DNA from: Rachycentron canadum
Taxonomy: Eukaryota; Chordata; Actinopteri; Carangiformes; Rachycentridae
Direction: 5' to 3'
DNA length: 64,000 bases
Assembly: GCA_038496675.1 (NCBI GenBank)
Contig: CM076653.1
Span: forward strand, 21,442,476 to 21,506,475
The notes beneath the pieces were generated by a model that worked only from the letters and a program-made list of their open reading frames with translations, was not told the origin of the DNA and ran no database searches. Positions 24,562-39,109 of this stretch are shown piece by piece (position 1 is the first letter of the stretch; every line of letters begins with the position of its first letter). Position numbers and translations under genes: made by a program.

Positions 24562-25535
24562 GAAAAGTATTTTTTACTATTACAGTTCAAAGGAATCATT
24601 CATTAGACAAACACCTTTTGAAATGCAGTCATTGACTTAAATATATTAAGACACTGCAGTGCTGTTTCTGTTTTCTATTTGTCTCCAAGTTGGTTTTGTG
24701 GAACCAGACTCCTTCATGACAGTCCTGCAAACATAAAAGGTCATCAACAAGGATAGAGGACACTGCATCTAAGACTGGACTAGAGTCAACTCAGTTTTAA
24801 AGCCCACACCTCTCCGGTCTATTTAAAAGTGGGGAAGGAATTCAGAAAGGTCGGTGGGACTCTTCCCAGGCAAGCATTCCAGACACAGTGACTCTCCTTC
24901 CTGCTCTGTACAGTACATTCAGCAAGGTCAGATACCCCACAAGCTGTCTCTAAATATCATTCTGTGAAGTGCAGCACCTGTAGGACAGGCAACAACATGA
25001 TGGAATTTGCATACGTGGTCTCTAAATCCCTAATCTCTAAAAGTGATTGTCTATCTGGATTAAGTGTGTGAATGCACTGGCAACCTGCCCTGAATGTTTC
25101 TCCTGCTTCATAAACTTTAATTTGAACTTCCAACCCATTTTCTGACTGTGCTGTCCACATTCATCCATCCTCTGCTCAGCCTTTTCAGGCATTTTGATTA
25201 AAGTCAGCCCTGCTGTTTTATGATCTATCCGGATATCAGCAATGCAGCCACAGACTCCTTATGTAAATGGACGCCTGTCTGAAATTACAACCTGGCTAAT
25301 GGCAGAGAGTGAGCAAGAGAGATTTGACAAGTATTTGTCTATATGCATATATAAATGTTGTTGCATGTACAGTATGTCCGGGTGTGTTTCATTGCGTGGT
25401 TGTGTGTGTACTGCTTGTGGCCTCTAAAGTGATGCATCAGTGTACTGATCGATATGCAGCTGTCTAGGGCTCCACAGGAAATCAGGGAATTCACTGCAGT
25501 CAGCATGACTCTATACCAACTCACCAAGATAAGAA

Positions 25536-25549
25536 AACACACACACACT

Positions 25550-25586
<37 letters not shown>
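25536..25586. repeat. (CA)n microsatellite
   Basis: CA run with one GACA interruption in the echdc1-kiaa0408 interval. Confidence 0.9.
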
Positions 25587-25588
<2 letters not shown>

Positions 25589-27342
25589 TGAGTGAGATCA
25601 AATAAGAGCCAGTCTATTTCAGGGCAGGAAGAATGGCAGGTTAGCAGGTGTCGGAGGTTCTCTGGGGTTGGAGGTTTCCTGTTAGGAATGGAGCTGGAAG
25701 GCAGAGAACCCAGAGATACTGGAGGGGCAATGAGTTCTTTTACGCAGCAGCAGCTAGGATGTTAGATTAGCGACTCAAAATGCACAGACCATTGAAAAAC
25801 AAAATGCAACCATGTTCTTTGATATGTCTTGTGCATTTGAAACTCTCCCTAAACAGTTAAAACACAACCCTGTACAAAAAGTATTTTTTATTTCATTACT
25901 TTAGCATCAACTCCCAAGTATGTAATGAAAAAGTAAGTAATGACCCGATTTTCTACTGAGGTACAACAGAATTATTCTGGAAACATAAACTTAATAGCCT
26001 GGTGTGACTACCTATTTATGTTTGGCCTTGCTGTGAATACAAGGCTCCTCATGCTTGCAGACCAGTCATGATGCACTATGTGTACTGTCTAGCTTCACTG
26101 TGTTGTTAGCAAAACCAAACATGGCTGTGGACACAGATAAGCCTTGACACCAGTGAACAACCAAAAGGGCACAACTGCTAATTAGAAATCCTATGCAGCA
26201 GAGAGGGGGAATTGTACTTGAGGTTGTTTATTCAAGGTTGTAAGAGGATGCAGACTACAGACAGGACCTGCTTTGGTCTAGACAGATCAAATCAGATCAG
26301 ATCAAATTGTGTTTATAGCCAATTGGTGTTATATGTCTTTGTAGATGCGTGATTTTATTGGACCTTCAAGAAAACAGGCTGTATGTAGCAGTCTGATTAG
26401 TAACTTGCAACAATAAAACTTCTGATTTACAGGAAAAGTGTTATTACATTACATTACATTACATTTGATACACATTATCCATTTACTGTTCTGGAAAAAT
26501 GTCTTCAAATATATTTTTTGTATTATCCTGACAATAATCATCCTTGCAATCACTCTAATTAATAAAGGCAGTCTGAACAACATTATTATTTTACCCAATA
26601 GCTATCGGCAAACTACTGTAAGTAGCTGCTGGAATAAAACATAAGTATGACAATCAATTGTTATGTCACTGCAGCAGCATGTGTTTGCAGAATAAAATAC
26701 AGATTGTTCCATAAATTCTTTCCAGGGTCATTGTGTTTTAAGGAGCACTGGAATTAAAACAGCTTGTACCAGTTATATAATGGTCTCAGCATCTGGAAAC
26801 CTCCACACTTGAGCACAGGCCAGTGTTTGGAATCTCCACTCCTGCCCAACCTTGACACAGGAAAACAGGGTGAGACAGCCAATACAGCGCTAGGCTGGGC
26901 ATCAGCAGAGGATGACAATATTTATATCAGCGCTGGGGTAGGATTACTGGCACCATAATATTGTCGCACCTGTTATTTCAGTCAGCCTCGGATGCCAGAG
27001 TTAGGGGTTAGGTGTCTATTCCTCTCAGGTCCAAGGGTGAGTATGACAGCACGTCTCTTTGTATGTTTATTTAAGTTAATGGAGATGTTAAGGTGCAACT
27101 CTAATTCATTTATCAGACAGTGGCGTAAATTTGATTTCCTTTGAAAACAAAATGAAAATTATATTTTTGGTGATCATCTCAACTGTGACATTAACAAAAT
27201 CACACATTAAGATAGAAGAATGCATAAAACATTTAACATACCAACTACACCAACACACAAGGCGCACAATCATGCTATAACAGAGATGGATGGTTCTTTT
27301 GCTACTGTCCTGCAGCTCTGCAGTCATCAGTCACAGGAAGAA

Positions 27343-27610
27343 ATCACAGCATCACCAGAGATGTCATTCAGCAAGATTTAAGGACCCAGTTGTTGGGCTC
27401 TGGTGTTTATTACCAGATAATATAAAGCCAGTCATGAGATTAAAGCAAAATGTTTTAGTCACAGGCAAGGTACAGTCCAGACATGTGCTGTAGGTAATAT
27501 TCAAGAAGGCAGAAAGCCAACACTGCTTTATTCAGCACACAGAGATCACAGCATCACCAGAGATGTCATTCAGTAAGATTTAAGGAGCCAGGCGTTGGGC
27601 TCTGGTGTTT
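27343..27610. repeat. A-B-A block: 66-bp direct repeats flanking a 124-bp unit
   Basis: Unit A (27343-27408) begins ATCACAGCATCACCAGAGAT and recurs at 27545-27610 with four base differences. The unit B copy between them, 27421-27544, recurs at 28530-28653. No coding potential is seen. Confidence 0.85.
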
Positions 27611-28529
27611 CATCTGAGCAGAAAATTTGCCTAGGACTCCTCTTGAAGCAGTCATAGAAATATTTATGTGCAGTGCCTGACTGATGTTCAAAACTTTTTA
27701 AATTATGGCTCCTTGTGCAGCTTAAGGACTGAAGAGTCCTGCAGTGGGGCTTGGAAACTGCTCGGTAACAGCTATGACTTGTAACTTGGGAACTAAATGG
27801 TTGGGGCTTATTGGAAATAAAAAAAAATGCCACATACAGATTGAACAAGACTAATAGTACTTGTCTACAGTGTTTAACTTTTGAAATACCACTTTATAAT
27901 GATTATCGCTTTATAACGTGTTATGTTGTAATAGTGCTTTCACAGTCACTTCACAAATGTGTTTAAGAAAAAAAACTAGTTTGAGAAGTGTGAGTTAATT
28001 ATTTGACAAATAAGCCAGTTAAAGCTGCACAGCAAGACCAAATCACATCCACTCAACTGTGAGCTTAATACAAATGTATAGACATTAGTATGTGATATTA
28101 AATGAGAAGAGAAATGTTCAAGTTCTTATGTTTATTACACAAAAGAACAGCAAAGGCAGCATCACTTTGTTCATGATATGATTAACCACTTTGACCCCAA
28201 AAAAAAACTACTACTCAGCTGAGCATCCTGATCTGTGATCATTTAGAATTAGTAAAAGTAGAAAAAAGACTTCAGTATTTTTTATAAGCATCATTACTTA
28301 TGTTTATGCGCAAAAGCAGGCTTGAGTGATGTTTAACATACATTTTGATTGGAAAACATGGTGGTTGGTGGACAGCCAACATAAATGTCTTTACAAACAA
28401 AGCATTTACTTTTCAAATCAAGAAAATGCATATAAAGAAACCAGCCTTTGGTACAAAGTTATAAAAAAGGAACTCACATTTTGAATCCATCTGTTGATAT
28501 CAAGTAAATGTTTTTGCTTAATCAAAAAA

Positions 28530-28653
28530 TATAAAGCCAGTCATGAGAATAAAGCAAAATGTTTTAGTCACAGGCAAGGTACAGTCCAGGCATGTACTGT
28601 AGGTAATATTCAAGAAGGCAGAAAGCCAACACTGCTTTATTCAGCACACAGAG
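28530..28653. repeat. Second copy of the 124-bp unit B
   Basis: Direct-orientation copy of 27421-27544 with three differences in 124 bases by eye. It starts TATAAAGCCAGTCATGAGA and ends CAGCACACAGAG. It lacks the flanking A units of the first copy. Confidence 0.85.
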
Positions 28654-29226
28654 TGACTGCAGGGGAAATCTTCTCCACTGTCCTTATCTCTGAAACTATA
28701 ATGATGCTGCATATCATGTATGTAGCATCATATTTTGTGCAAAAAGCACACAAAACATGTTGCGCATGACATACAAAACACAGTAAATATTAAATACATC
28801 ATTCTGGATTTCATTTGGCTGAAAGTTTGTAGATCATTTGAATATCAGGTCTGTTGTTGGTAAATCTACAAGGCTACACTATTCAAGGCTAGAATCCAGA
28901 CCTGAGCAAAGGATATGCATTCTGATGGTTGGCATGAACGAATGATGCACTTGATGTGACTGTTCCTTTGGAAAGTGATATTCTGAGGCTATGCTTGATA
29001 CCTGGCAGCTTAATCTGGAGTATACTGCTTCAAGCTGCTTCACATCCTTGAATTGCTCTCCTTGGTCAGTTCGGCTCCTCTGGACACCATATACATTCTA
29101 AAGGTGAGTTTATGAACTCACAACTAAAGCACTTCTGAGTCTGTGGGCGTGAGGAACAGTTTGCATTTGTACAACAGTAACTGTAATGATGAGTTCAGAG
29201 GTTAAAGGCCTCTGGTGGGGTGGAGA

Positions 29227-32200
29227 TCAAATGATCACAGTCTCCATGTTAAAGGCATGTGAGAAGGTAAAGGAGGAAGTGTGTTTCTGGAGAGGGAAGG
29301 ATGACGGTATGACGGGGGTGGTAGAGGGAGACGAAGAAGTAGAGGAGGAAGAAGTGGAGGAGCGACTGGCCCATCGGGAGGGGAGCCGTCGGTTGACTGG
29401 ACGGGCAGGCCTCGAGAAGTTCTTCTGGAGGAAGGAAGAGGAAACACAAGACTCTTCATTTTCCTGTGGAGAAACAAATGAATTAACATTTAGGATTATC
29501 ACACCGCCCTGTCTGCAATCAAATTCCCACACACAGATACTTTACATTTTATCACGTGTTCCATCTGTAGTCTTCTTGTTCCTAGGGAAAACAACAGGCA
29601 TATTTCAAACAAGAACATTAATGAATCCAGCACGCTCATGCGAAAAGGTCACACACCCATTCCTTTTTGGTTAAGAGGAATGCATCTGAACTGAAATTCC
29701 ATACACGTGCTGCAGTTCTTTGTCACTTACCAGCATTTCAGAAGCATCAACTTTTACTCTGGACAGTGTTCCTCAGTTGAGGCTAAACTAAAGTTTTGCC
29801 TCTAATGACATTTGTTTAATGAGGTCAAATAAAATTGGGTTGATAATCGCTCCCACAATTTCCTTAACATTTGCATGACTTTAAAGCAGTGTAATCGCTT
29901 CAGTTTCATAGTCTGCCAAGGGCATTTAGTCAGCTGGCTTCTTGCAGATACTTCTGTAATTACAACACAAAGGCCAGAAAAACACTTCCACTACGAGGCC
30001 CCATGGAAAGACTGAAAGATAAAAGACAAGTTGGTGAGGGTGATAGACCTCCTGCCAAGTTTAAATGCTTTATATGCCACACTGCCAGTTCCTTTTGTTA
30101 GGAGCCTCTAAGCAATGGAATGGCCCAGATGCCCAGATTATAATGGAGGCTTTGGCCTGCTTCTGTCTCTTAGCACATACCAGAAATAAACAAAGTTCCC
30201 ACCGGAGCTGTCCTCAGTCAAGGGCAATTGCTTAGTATTTCATAGTGGAAAGGAACAGAACAAAAGTTCGTCCAGGTCCACTGGTGTAATTGGCCTTGGA
30301 AATATAGTTTGACTTAATTATACTTTAGCCAAAACAAAATACAGACTGACACATTTCATTCCAACAATGTGCTTCTATATATCAACATCTGTACAGGGAA
30401 TAGCACACCTGCTGCATGGCAGGGTGGGTGCAAATATGCAAAAGTGTGAGCAACAGACTCTACCCACCTGCACTATAAGCTGTATCTCTTTCACACCCAT
30501 GGCAGTGTAGCTGTGCTGTGCATGTGTGCTGTGTGTTTGTGAGGTGTGTGAAGTTTGTTTGTGTCTCAAAGTAGGGGGTAAGGGCAGAGGGTCCATGTCC
30601 AGCATGTCCAGTTCTGTGATGCTCTCCTCTTGCCTGACACTAAGGTGAGGACTTAGAGTAATGTCGCTCTGTTGGCTTTGGCTCTGTTGAGCCCGAGCTG
30701 CACTCTCATAGTTCTTCAGAATCCTCTCCACTGCCCCGTAGTTGGACCTGGATCCCTCAGGCCGTGGGTATGCAGCCAGAGTGAGGGGCTTCCAGGGATG
30801 GTCATTCATCATTCGAGGCCCATGTCTGGAGGAGTCAGACTGGGAAGGAGGTACAGACGCATGCCTTGGCTGAGCCTGGTGCCCTGGCTGTGTCATCTGT
30901 CTTTGTTTATTCTCTGCAGGCGGCTGCTGGAGTGAGACATTGACTCTGACTGGCTGAGGCTTTGTTCCATGTGGATTCTCATTCTTAGAGCTGGAACCCT
31001 CCACACTCTGAGCTGGCTGGTTATTTGCAAGAAGGGCAGGCTCAGAAAAAAGAGCCTCTGTGGCTGCTCTGTGTTGTGTTTTCCTGGAAGGACTGCTTGC
31101 TGTTTGAACTTTGTGCTTGACCTCAGAACGACATGCTGGACTCTGAGAGGTTATTGTGGTGGCCTGGCATAGTCCAACCTGTGGCTGTTCAGGTGAAAGG
31201 TCAGAATGGATTTCTTGCTTCATTCTGACATCTTGACCTTCAAAACCACATCTCATCCATCTTGGTTGGACCTCTGGTTTCTGCATTGAGGAATCCAAAG
31301 TGGAGAGAGATAATGTGGCTTCAGGATGCACATCCGTAACACCAGTGGTGACATCAGTACAATGTGACTGAAATTTGGTCTCCCTGGGAGGTAAAACCTC
31401 ATCTGATGTTGTTAGGACTGGCTGGCAACCCAGAGAGGAGGCATCTGTTACTGTAAAACTGTCTTGTTCCTCTACACCACGGCCCATCTCAGCTTGAAAC
31501 AAAGTTCTGTTAAACTCAGCTGTTTTTTGTTCCAGCATTATGTTTCTTCTAGAGCCCTGGAGATTGGAGCTGGCAGGTGCTATTTCCAGAGAGGACAAGA
31601 GCAAATCTACAGACAATTCTTTGACAAGTGAAGGCATTTGCAGCTCAGGGTTTTTTAAGTTACCAACAGCAGGGCTGTAATCTGAGCACGACTCTTTCCC
31701 AGCACTCAGTATGTTGACTTCAGAGAAACTTTTCTGTACTGTACCATGTGAAGACAACCTACTGTTACTGAACTTGCTTGCATCGCAGGACCAGCGGTTG
31801 TGGCAGCAGCCCATATTACAGTTAGAGTTAGCAGGTACAGAGCATGACGCTACCATACCGTCAATCAAAACCTTTCCTTCATTTTCTTGTAGCATAGCCT
31901 CAAACTTCCTGACGATAGATGGGCTGCTGCACTTCCTGTCTCCAAGAACACAGGGGCTATGGCACTTCCTCACTGTTGTCATGGGGGATTCTGGGATGTG
32001 GAGTTCAGCGTCTGGATAGGGAGGGGTGCTCGGGTTCCGGGAGGAGGAGCGAGGAGGGATGGGTGGAGCAGCAGTATCTGTCTCGGAGGGTATTCCAGGG
32101 CACGTCTGTGTGTCTTTGTAGCTGTCTGACTCAGCAGCAGTTGTTCTCCAGGATTCACTTGGAGCTCTATTAGCCCGCCAGGTGTTATCTGGTGACAATG

Positions 32201-35200
32201 TGATCCAGTTTTCCCTTTCTAAGGCCCGGAGGTCATTGTAGATCTGGCTGAGGTCACAGAGAGGTTTGCCTACCTCCTCAGTTAGGCACTCAGAACGATT
32301 CCTGAAAGAAATTAAAGAGCAAAATGTATTTACTCCTCTTAATCACTCCATTTGCTTTGATTATACTTTCCAAAATTAATTTATGTAGGATTTACATCTT
32401 ATGACTAATTTCATTTGTGACTATTTTTCCACAGATACACTTACAACATTGAAACAAAATGATGTACACAAGCCACAACAAGATTCAGCAGATGGAGATT
32501 ATCATAGTTTTATGTTGGTGCCAGGAATTTAACATTGCAGTGAGGATTTAGTTACCTCTTATCTCCGCTCTTCTTCCTGATCTCATCCTGGTAGCTACAA
32601 AGCTCCTCGCTTACCCGGGCTATCTCCTTCAGAGCCTGAGACACAGAGAAGGGGAGACAGAGATACAGGGACATGCTGGATACAGTGCATTGCTGAAGAA
32701 CTGTTCAAGAGAAATAGTGAATTATGAGGATCCTCTGTTCAAAGAAGCCAAGGAATGGCCAAGACAGGTACAAGCACATTAATGATCAAACAAGTATTTG
32801 ACAACAGAGCAAAGAAGTAAACACAAAGCAAGTGATGACAACCACATTCATGTATCTGTACTATATATAAATATGGTGTATCTAACAAATATGAAAAAAA
32901 GTTTTAAAACTCTTACAGCATTGAGCGCAGTGGCGTTCTTCTTGTCACTGCCATAACTCAGCTCTGGCCAAACAAGATTTTCTTGTGGTAGAACATGGAC
33001 ATTGTTTTCATTCCTTTTGTTTTCATTAGAGGCACTTTTCTGTGGTATTCCACACCCAGGAGCTCCTTGAAAAATAGCATCCAGCTCTGCTGTATCCTCA
33101 GCGTCCTTGCTATCATCAACAGTGTCTTGCTGCCAAGTGCCTCTGGACCTCAAACTATCCACCAGCCCAGGTTGTGAACGGCCATTCTGAGTAAACTGAC
33201 CACCAACATTAAAGTCACTGAGTCTGTCTGCTGGGAAGCAGGTAGGCTGGTGACAATCTCCATCACTATAATCACCGCCACTGATATTTCTATTGTGACC
33301 AAAGCCAGGTACTTGTGGTTGTCTGCTTGGTTCTGATTGACTGCTGCTGCTGCTGAGCGGCTCAGAGCGGGAGTTGTCACTGAGAAGACTGGAGCCACTG
33401 CTGGTGCAACGTATGCTGAGTCGATGCACAATACCATCGTCATCCTGCCTCCCACTGTCCAAGTCAGTCCCCTCTCGCTTGGCTCTCACTTCACAATAAA
33501 GCTAGAAATAGGAAGAAGAAATAGAGGTCATAATTTTTTTCAGCTATGCTTTTACTTTTTCAGATACTAAAAAGTGTCCTTTAAAGGTGAATTTGAAAGT
33601 TAGTTTTTGGATTCACTGAAAAAAAAAAGTAGCATTAAATAAAAAAAGAATCAGTAATTTTATCAATCAAATACACCAAATATGACCAAAAACTCCAGTT
33701 CTTTTAATTAAATGATGACATTTATCCAACAACATTACAAAATCTTTGAGATCATCAAAAGGCTCACTTAGTACCTACCTACACCCAGTCAGAGTAATGT
33801 GTTCAAAGAGGCATACATTTTGTCTACATTATGACTGAAATGAAACCACTTTTACTAGGTAGAGTCAAGCATGAAACGCTCATACAATATAAAGAATGTA
33901 AATGGCATAATATGATTATATTACTACAGATTATATTATTACTATATATACTAACTACACTACTACTACTAGCTTCACTGTAGCTACTACTCCTGCACAA
34001 TCACAAACAAATATGTGATGATGAGACATCTTAGCAACAAATCTTGTGACCATATTTAAACCAAAGAGGATTAAATAAACATTCAAAGAATTCTTTCACA
34101 TAAAATTGGACAACCTCTGGCCTGCTACCATGGAATCTCAAAATAGTAACTGTTTCATGTTGACTGGGCTCCCTTCCCATCACACTACGTCTAGATGGGA
34201 CTTCTGCTTTGTAGCCTGCTTTATTCTTCTGCTGTTTTCCTCTCTCATTTTCTGGTCTCTAAGGGGCAAATGAGAGCCACATGTTCTTTTCATAGCAAAT
34301 TGTTTCAGTGCCTTCGCACTCTGTCCAACTACTTGTATGTGTATGGCTTCCCTAAATAAAAACATTTATATGCTCTTTTGGGTGTGTCAAATTTAAATTT
34401 GTTGATGGACTTTGTTTTTTCTTTACCTTTGTCCCTTATGTATTTGCTCTGAATTCCATTACTTGCAGTCTTATCCTGTCAGTGGGTCAGGGTTAAGGCC
34501 TGAAACTAACATTTATTTGTATTAATAAGTCTGTTTGTCAAGTTTGGTCAATTAATTGGTCAAACCTAAAAATATTTACTGCCATATGAGGCTAATTGAG
34601 ACTAAGAGGTATGTTTGTGAACATTAACAGATCAAGACTTCCCCAAAGATCTCAACCTTTCTTTACAAAGAGCATGAACAAGGGTGCGCCATATATTATG
34701 AATGCATTTTCTATTAACCATGAACTAGTAAAACTGTTACTGTCAATGTATAAACTATGTTTTTGGCATTTTGACTGATAAATCTCTTCATTTTACTCGC
34801 CAGCTTCCCTCTCTCATCACTCAAGTGATGTAAAGACAGACCTTAATCACTGCATCTGTCTCACTATTCAGAGGTCGGATCATAGCAGCTGAACCTCTCG
34901 CCCTTCTCCTTCCACTCGTTTCTTTTCTCATACTCTGCAGCTGCACTGATCAGGGATATTGTTTTGACAGTGTTGACTGTTGAACAGGATGTGTAGGAGG
35001 GAAATTGAACACACTATAGGCAGCTTAGTGCATGAGATACCATATATCAAAAGTTAGGAAACACCAAAAAATTGGGAGAAGACAAGAATTTGTTTTACAT
35101 ACTTTCAGGGGTTTTCCTTATCTACAGCAATTCCTGTGCTTTACTTGTACCAAATCCAACTTAAATTGAAACTTTAGTACAAACCAAATCATTAAACAGA

Positions 35201-38200
35201 GACAAAATGCAAATATAGTCTCACTTAACCACACAGAGCATCTTACCTCTTCTATTTTCCTCTGCATATCTTTCAACTGGCTCTCCCACTCCCTCCTCTC
35301 CACGTCAAACCTCTTAAGCAGTTCGGCTTTCTCCCTTAACCAGTCCCTCTCATTGTGCTCCAGGCGATAGCGCAGGTCCATGGCTGTTGAGTGTGTGTCT
35401 GCCAGCAGCCTACGCTGCTCTTCCCTCTCCCAGCACAGAGATGGGGTCTCACCACACTGGACTGGAGTGCTCTGTAATGCCACAGAGCCAGGACCTGCTG
35501 CTGACTGGACCCCTCCACTAGCCAACCCAGCACCCTCTCTAGCCTCCAACTGGAGAGAAAGAAACAGACGGTGGAAGTAGAGGAGAAGAAAAAAAGGGAG
35601 CAGGGAAGGGAAGGAGTGGGAAAGACAGTGCAGGAAACAGTCAGTGTTGATTAAGGATAGATTGCAGTTGCAGAAAAAGAAGATTGGTGCCAGATGACGA
35701 GACAATAAAGGTAGGAATGAGAGACAGTTAACAGTGGAATTAAGGGAATGAAGGAGTGGCAGGAAGAGAAGGTGGAGGAAGTGGGGGAATAATGCACCAT
35801 GGGGACGAGTGTGAGTGGGTTCAGAGAAGGGAAGAGGGAGAGAAGAGACAAGAGTGAAAGATTAAAATATCCTGTAAGAACTGACAGACAGAGATCATAG
35901 GTTCAGAGGGCAGGTCTCTTTTCTATGGTACTTCACTAACTAACAGGATACAGTGCAGGATATGGCCGATTCAGACACAGCAAAATATGTCTGCCAAGGA
36001 TGCATGTGACCCCAGACAAACGATACTCAGGCGTACCAGTTTTTATACAAAGAGGCTCTCATAAATAAGGCCAAACCTCTAATTCCTGTCAACGGTGACA
36101 AGATCCAAATTGTATTAGGTTCAACTGAAGATTTGTGTTTTACTCACAATATTAACGAGTTCAACAACCTTTTCCCATTACATACCCTGGGCATTTCCCT
36201 TGGGAATTTCACTGTGTTGGGGCCAAAGGTCAAAATCAAGTTATGTTATTTAAAAGGAAAAGAAACGTTGCAAAACTAAGCTCCAATTCAAAAATTGTAC
36301 TGCTAGTCAGAAGACAGTGGTCTCTTTCAAAAAACAAGCTTAACAAGTGGCTGAATATCAAGTCCTTGTGGTCTCTATATAAGGAAAACTAATCTGAAAT
36401 ACATATTCTACAAAGAAATTTTTTGATGCATAATCGATATTCTCTTTTAAGAACTTGAGGGTGTATTTTAATACATAGATCTGTACATTCTGCTGTAAAT
36501 ATGTACATTTCTACTCCTGTAAAAACAGAAAAAATGTTTGGAACTGGAGAAAGCCCAAGACAACGTCTGTGCTTGTGCATATATGCTTGTGTGTGTGTGT
36601 GTGTGGTGTAGTTTGCATGTAGTGTGTGTGTTAGAAAGGGGGAGAGAATGCAAAGATGCCAGAGTGTGTTATTTCAGTGTTCAGTCACAGACATCGAGCA
36701 AAGTCTCCTTACAAGCCTCGGTCATGGTACTATTTCTGCATGTGGCCTGGGGTCAAGAAATTATGGTGTAGGAAAACAAGTCAATCCTTTCTGTCTGCCT
36801 GTGGCTCTTCTCAAAGTTCTCCACAATTACAGATGGATGATAGTGGCTGCTGTCCACAGTCTATTTAAACATCCAAATGCAAACAAATAGTGAAAGTGCA
36901 AAAACAAGATGGTTGGAGTCAAAATAAAAGAGCTGAAGACAGTTTTATTGATTAAAAAAGCAAAGCCAAACCATCTGTTTGAAGGACGTTTGAGGGAAAC
37001 TAAACATGCAAACAGGGACACTGGTTAACAGAATCACAGCAAGCTTACACTAACACACAACTTAAAATCACTCTCACAGAGCCATATCCTGATACTCTTG
37101 ATCACCCTGGCTGCCACCGAATGGCACAGGGTATATAAAGGTGACTGTGTCACCACAGTGACCCACTATAAATAGCGGACACACAGCCTTGTACAATGTC
37201 ACATTCCTAGGGGAGGTGGAGAGACGAGGTAAAGGGAGGAGGGGGAGTTGGCTGCTAAGACAGAGTGAGATGTCTCCTAGCTGCCAGGAACTTTCATAAA
37301 TCAGTGGCATGCAGAGAAATATGCCTGGAAATATCCAGACCAAGACTTCTGCCTGGGACCCTGGGTGCTTGCTTGGTTATTTGGTGGTAGACGTGACCAA
37401 AAAGGATGTGGAAACACCATACAGTAGTTATAGTCACAGCCTACCATGGAAAAAGGGTTGTCATTAAAATATCAAGAATAAAAACAAGCACGCAACTGTT
37501 GACAAGCTGTGTTCACATTATTTGGAGCCTATAATAAGCAAATGTTCGACATACAATGATTAACAATATTCACAATGACAAAGTTATATGGCTGTAATGA
37601 TTGTGATACACAGATTCATTTTTTTGAAGAAGAATCAAATAACCAACAAATGGATGTAAACTGTTCCACAAAACAATATGCAAAAATAATTAAAACACAG
37701 ACCTTTTATTTGTTAAAATGTATAAATTGTCATTTAATCTGTGGATTTAAAGACTCTCCAGTTCGAGAAGCTTGTGATGATCATGAAGACAAGCGAGTGT
37801 AATTTAATTTAATTCAACTTCAAAACTCCAACATATTGGACTCAGATCCAGCAGCACCTTCCACCAATTTACCAACTTCAGGTCTGTATACACTTGGCTG
37901 CTTGGATAACCCCCAGCTGTCCCTCTGTGTTCAAAGTCTCTCTTCAAAGTACAATAATGGACAAACAATAGCAATATCTCATCAATATTGGCAAAAAGGT
38001 GTAGACTGGAACTACATCTTATTACACCTACCTTAAGTTTATTACAGAAAACAGCAAGGAAGAGTTCAGTATAGCCCTCTGACTATATCATGCATTCACG
38101 TCACGGCATCAAAGCTTCTCAGGCATAGCCTACATGCTAATTTTACATTTACTTTTCAGGGAAGCACTATTTTGGATTGTCATCTGCATCAACATTCAAA

Positions 38201-39045
38201 CTGCCCTTACAGTTACCTTCTGCCTCTTCAACACCCTCTGTTTTTGCTCAGCCTGAGCTAAAAATGGGTTCTTCTCTGCACTGGTAGAGTGAAACCAACA
38301 TGTGGAACAGAGGAGTTTCTCACCCACGTTGAAATTGTTCACATTTCACTTCAAATTGATATGGAGTTCTGCTGACTATCCTGCATTGATTTATATACAT
38401 TCTTGTCTATTTTTAGCCTGAATCCAAACTTCTGAATCACCACAATCATCTGATTTGTTCAACCATGAATAAGTCAATGGTAAAGCTAAATGGCAAAGTG
38501 AAATACACAGATTCTGAAAAGTATGACTTCATCTGGCCTAAGACTGACAGCCAAACTACATGTGATGCTACAGTCTAGTGTCTTGTAAACAGACAAATTT
38601 ACTCTAAACTGCCCTTCAAGGGATATGAGGTAGTTTGATGTCTGTAAAGTCTGTAAGTTAGTCATTTGATTACTGAGCTGGAAATGATTTTGGAGAACTT
38701 GACTTGATGTATTTTGAACCTAGCCTTAGATTTGCACTCGGTAACTGTGGGAGGATGTGGCACAGGAGGACAAAACAACTTTTACAATGGAGCTAATCCT
38801 GCCCAACATGGCTTCACTCCAAGTCATTTCCTTAGGTCTGTTTGTCAAATCAATATAGAAAACTCTGTCTTTATATGTGTGTGTTTCATTCAGAATTACT
38901 GAGGCCCCACTGTTCGTAAAAAAAAAAAAAGTTACAGAATCTCTCAAAACTATCCTCATTAACATCTCCAATGTGGCAAAACTGTCAGAAGTGACGGTCT
39001 CTAACGCAGATGTCTCACATGTACATTGGCATTTTGGCATTCATC

Positions 39046-39109
<64 letters not shown>

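Larger units (their letters stand above)
21600..29226. other. Gene-free interval between echdc1 and kiaa0408
   Basis: AT-rich DNA with no frame longer than about 120 codons and no recognised exon. It holds two perfect hairpins (23274-23305, 24527-24561), a CA repeat, a TTACA tandem near 26446-26464 and the duplicated blocks at 27343-28653. The left part should contain the echdc1 promoter and the right part the kiaa0408 3' untranslated region, whose end was not located. Confidence 0.5.
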
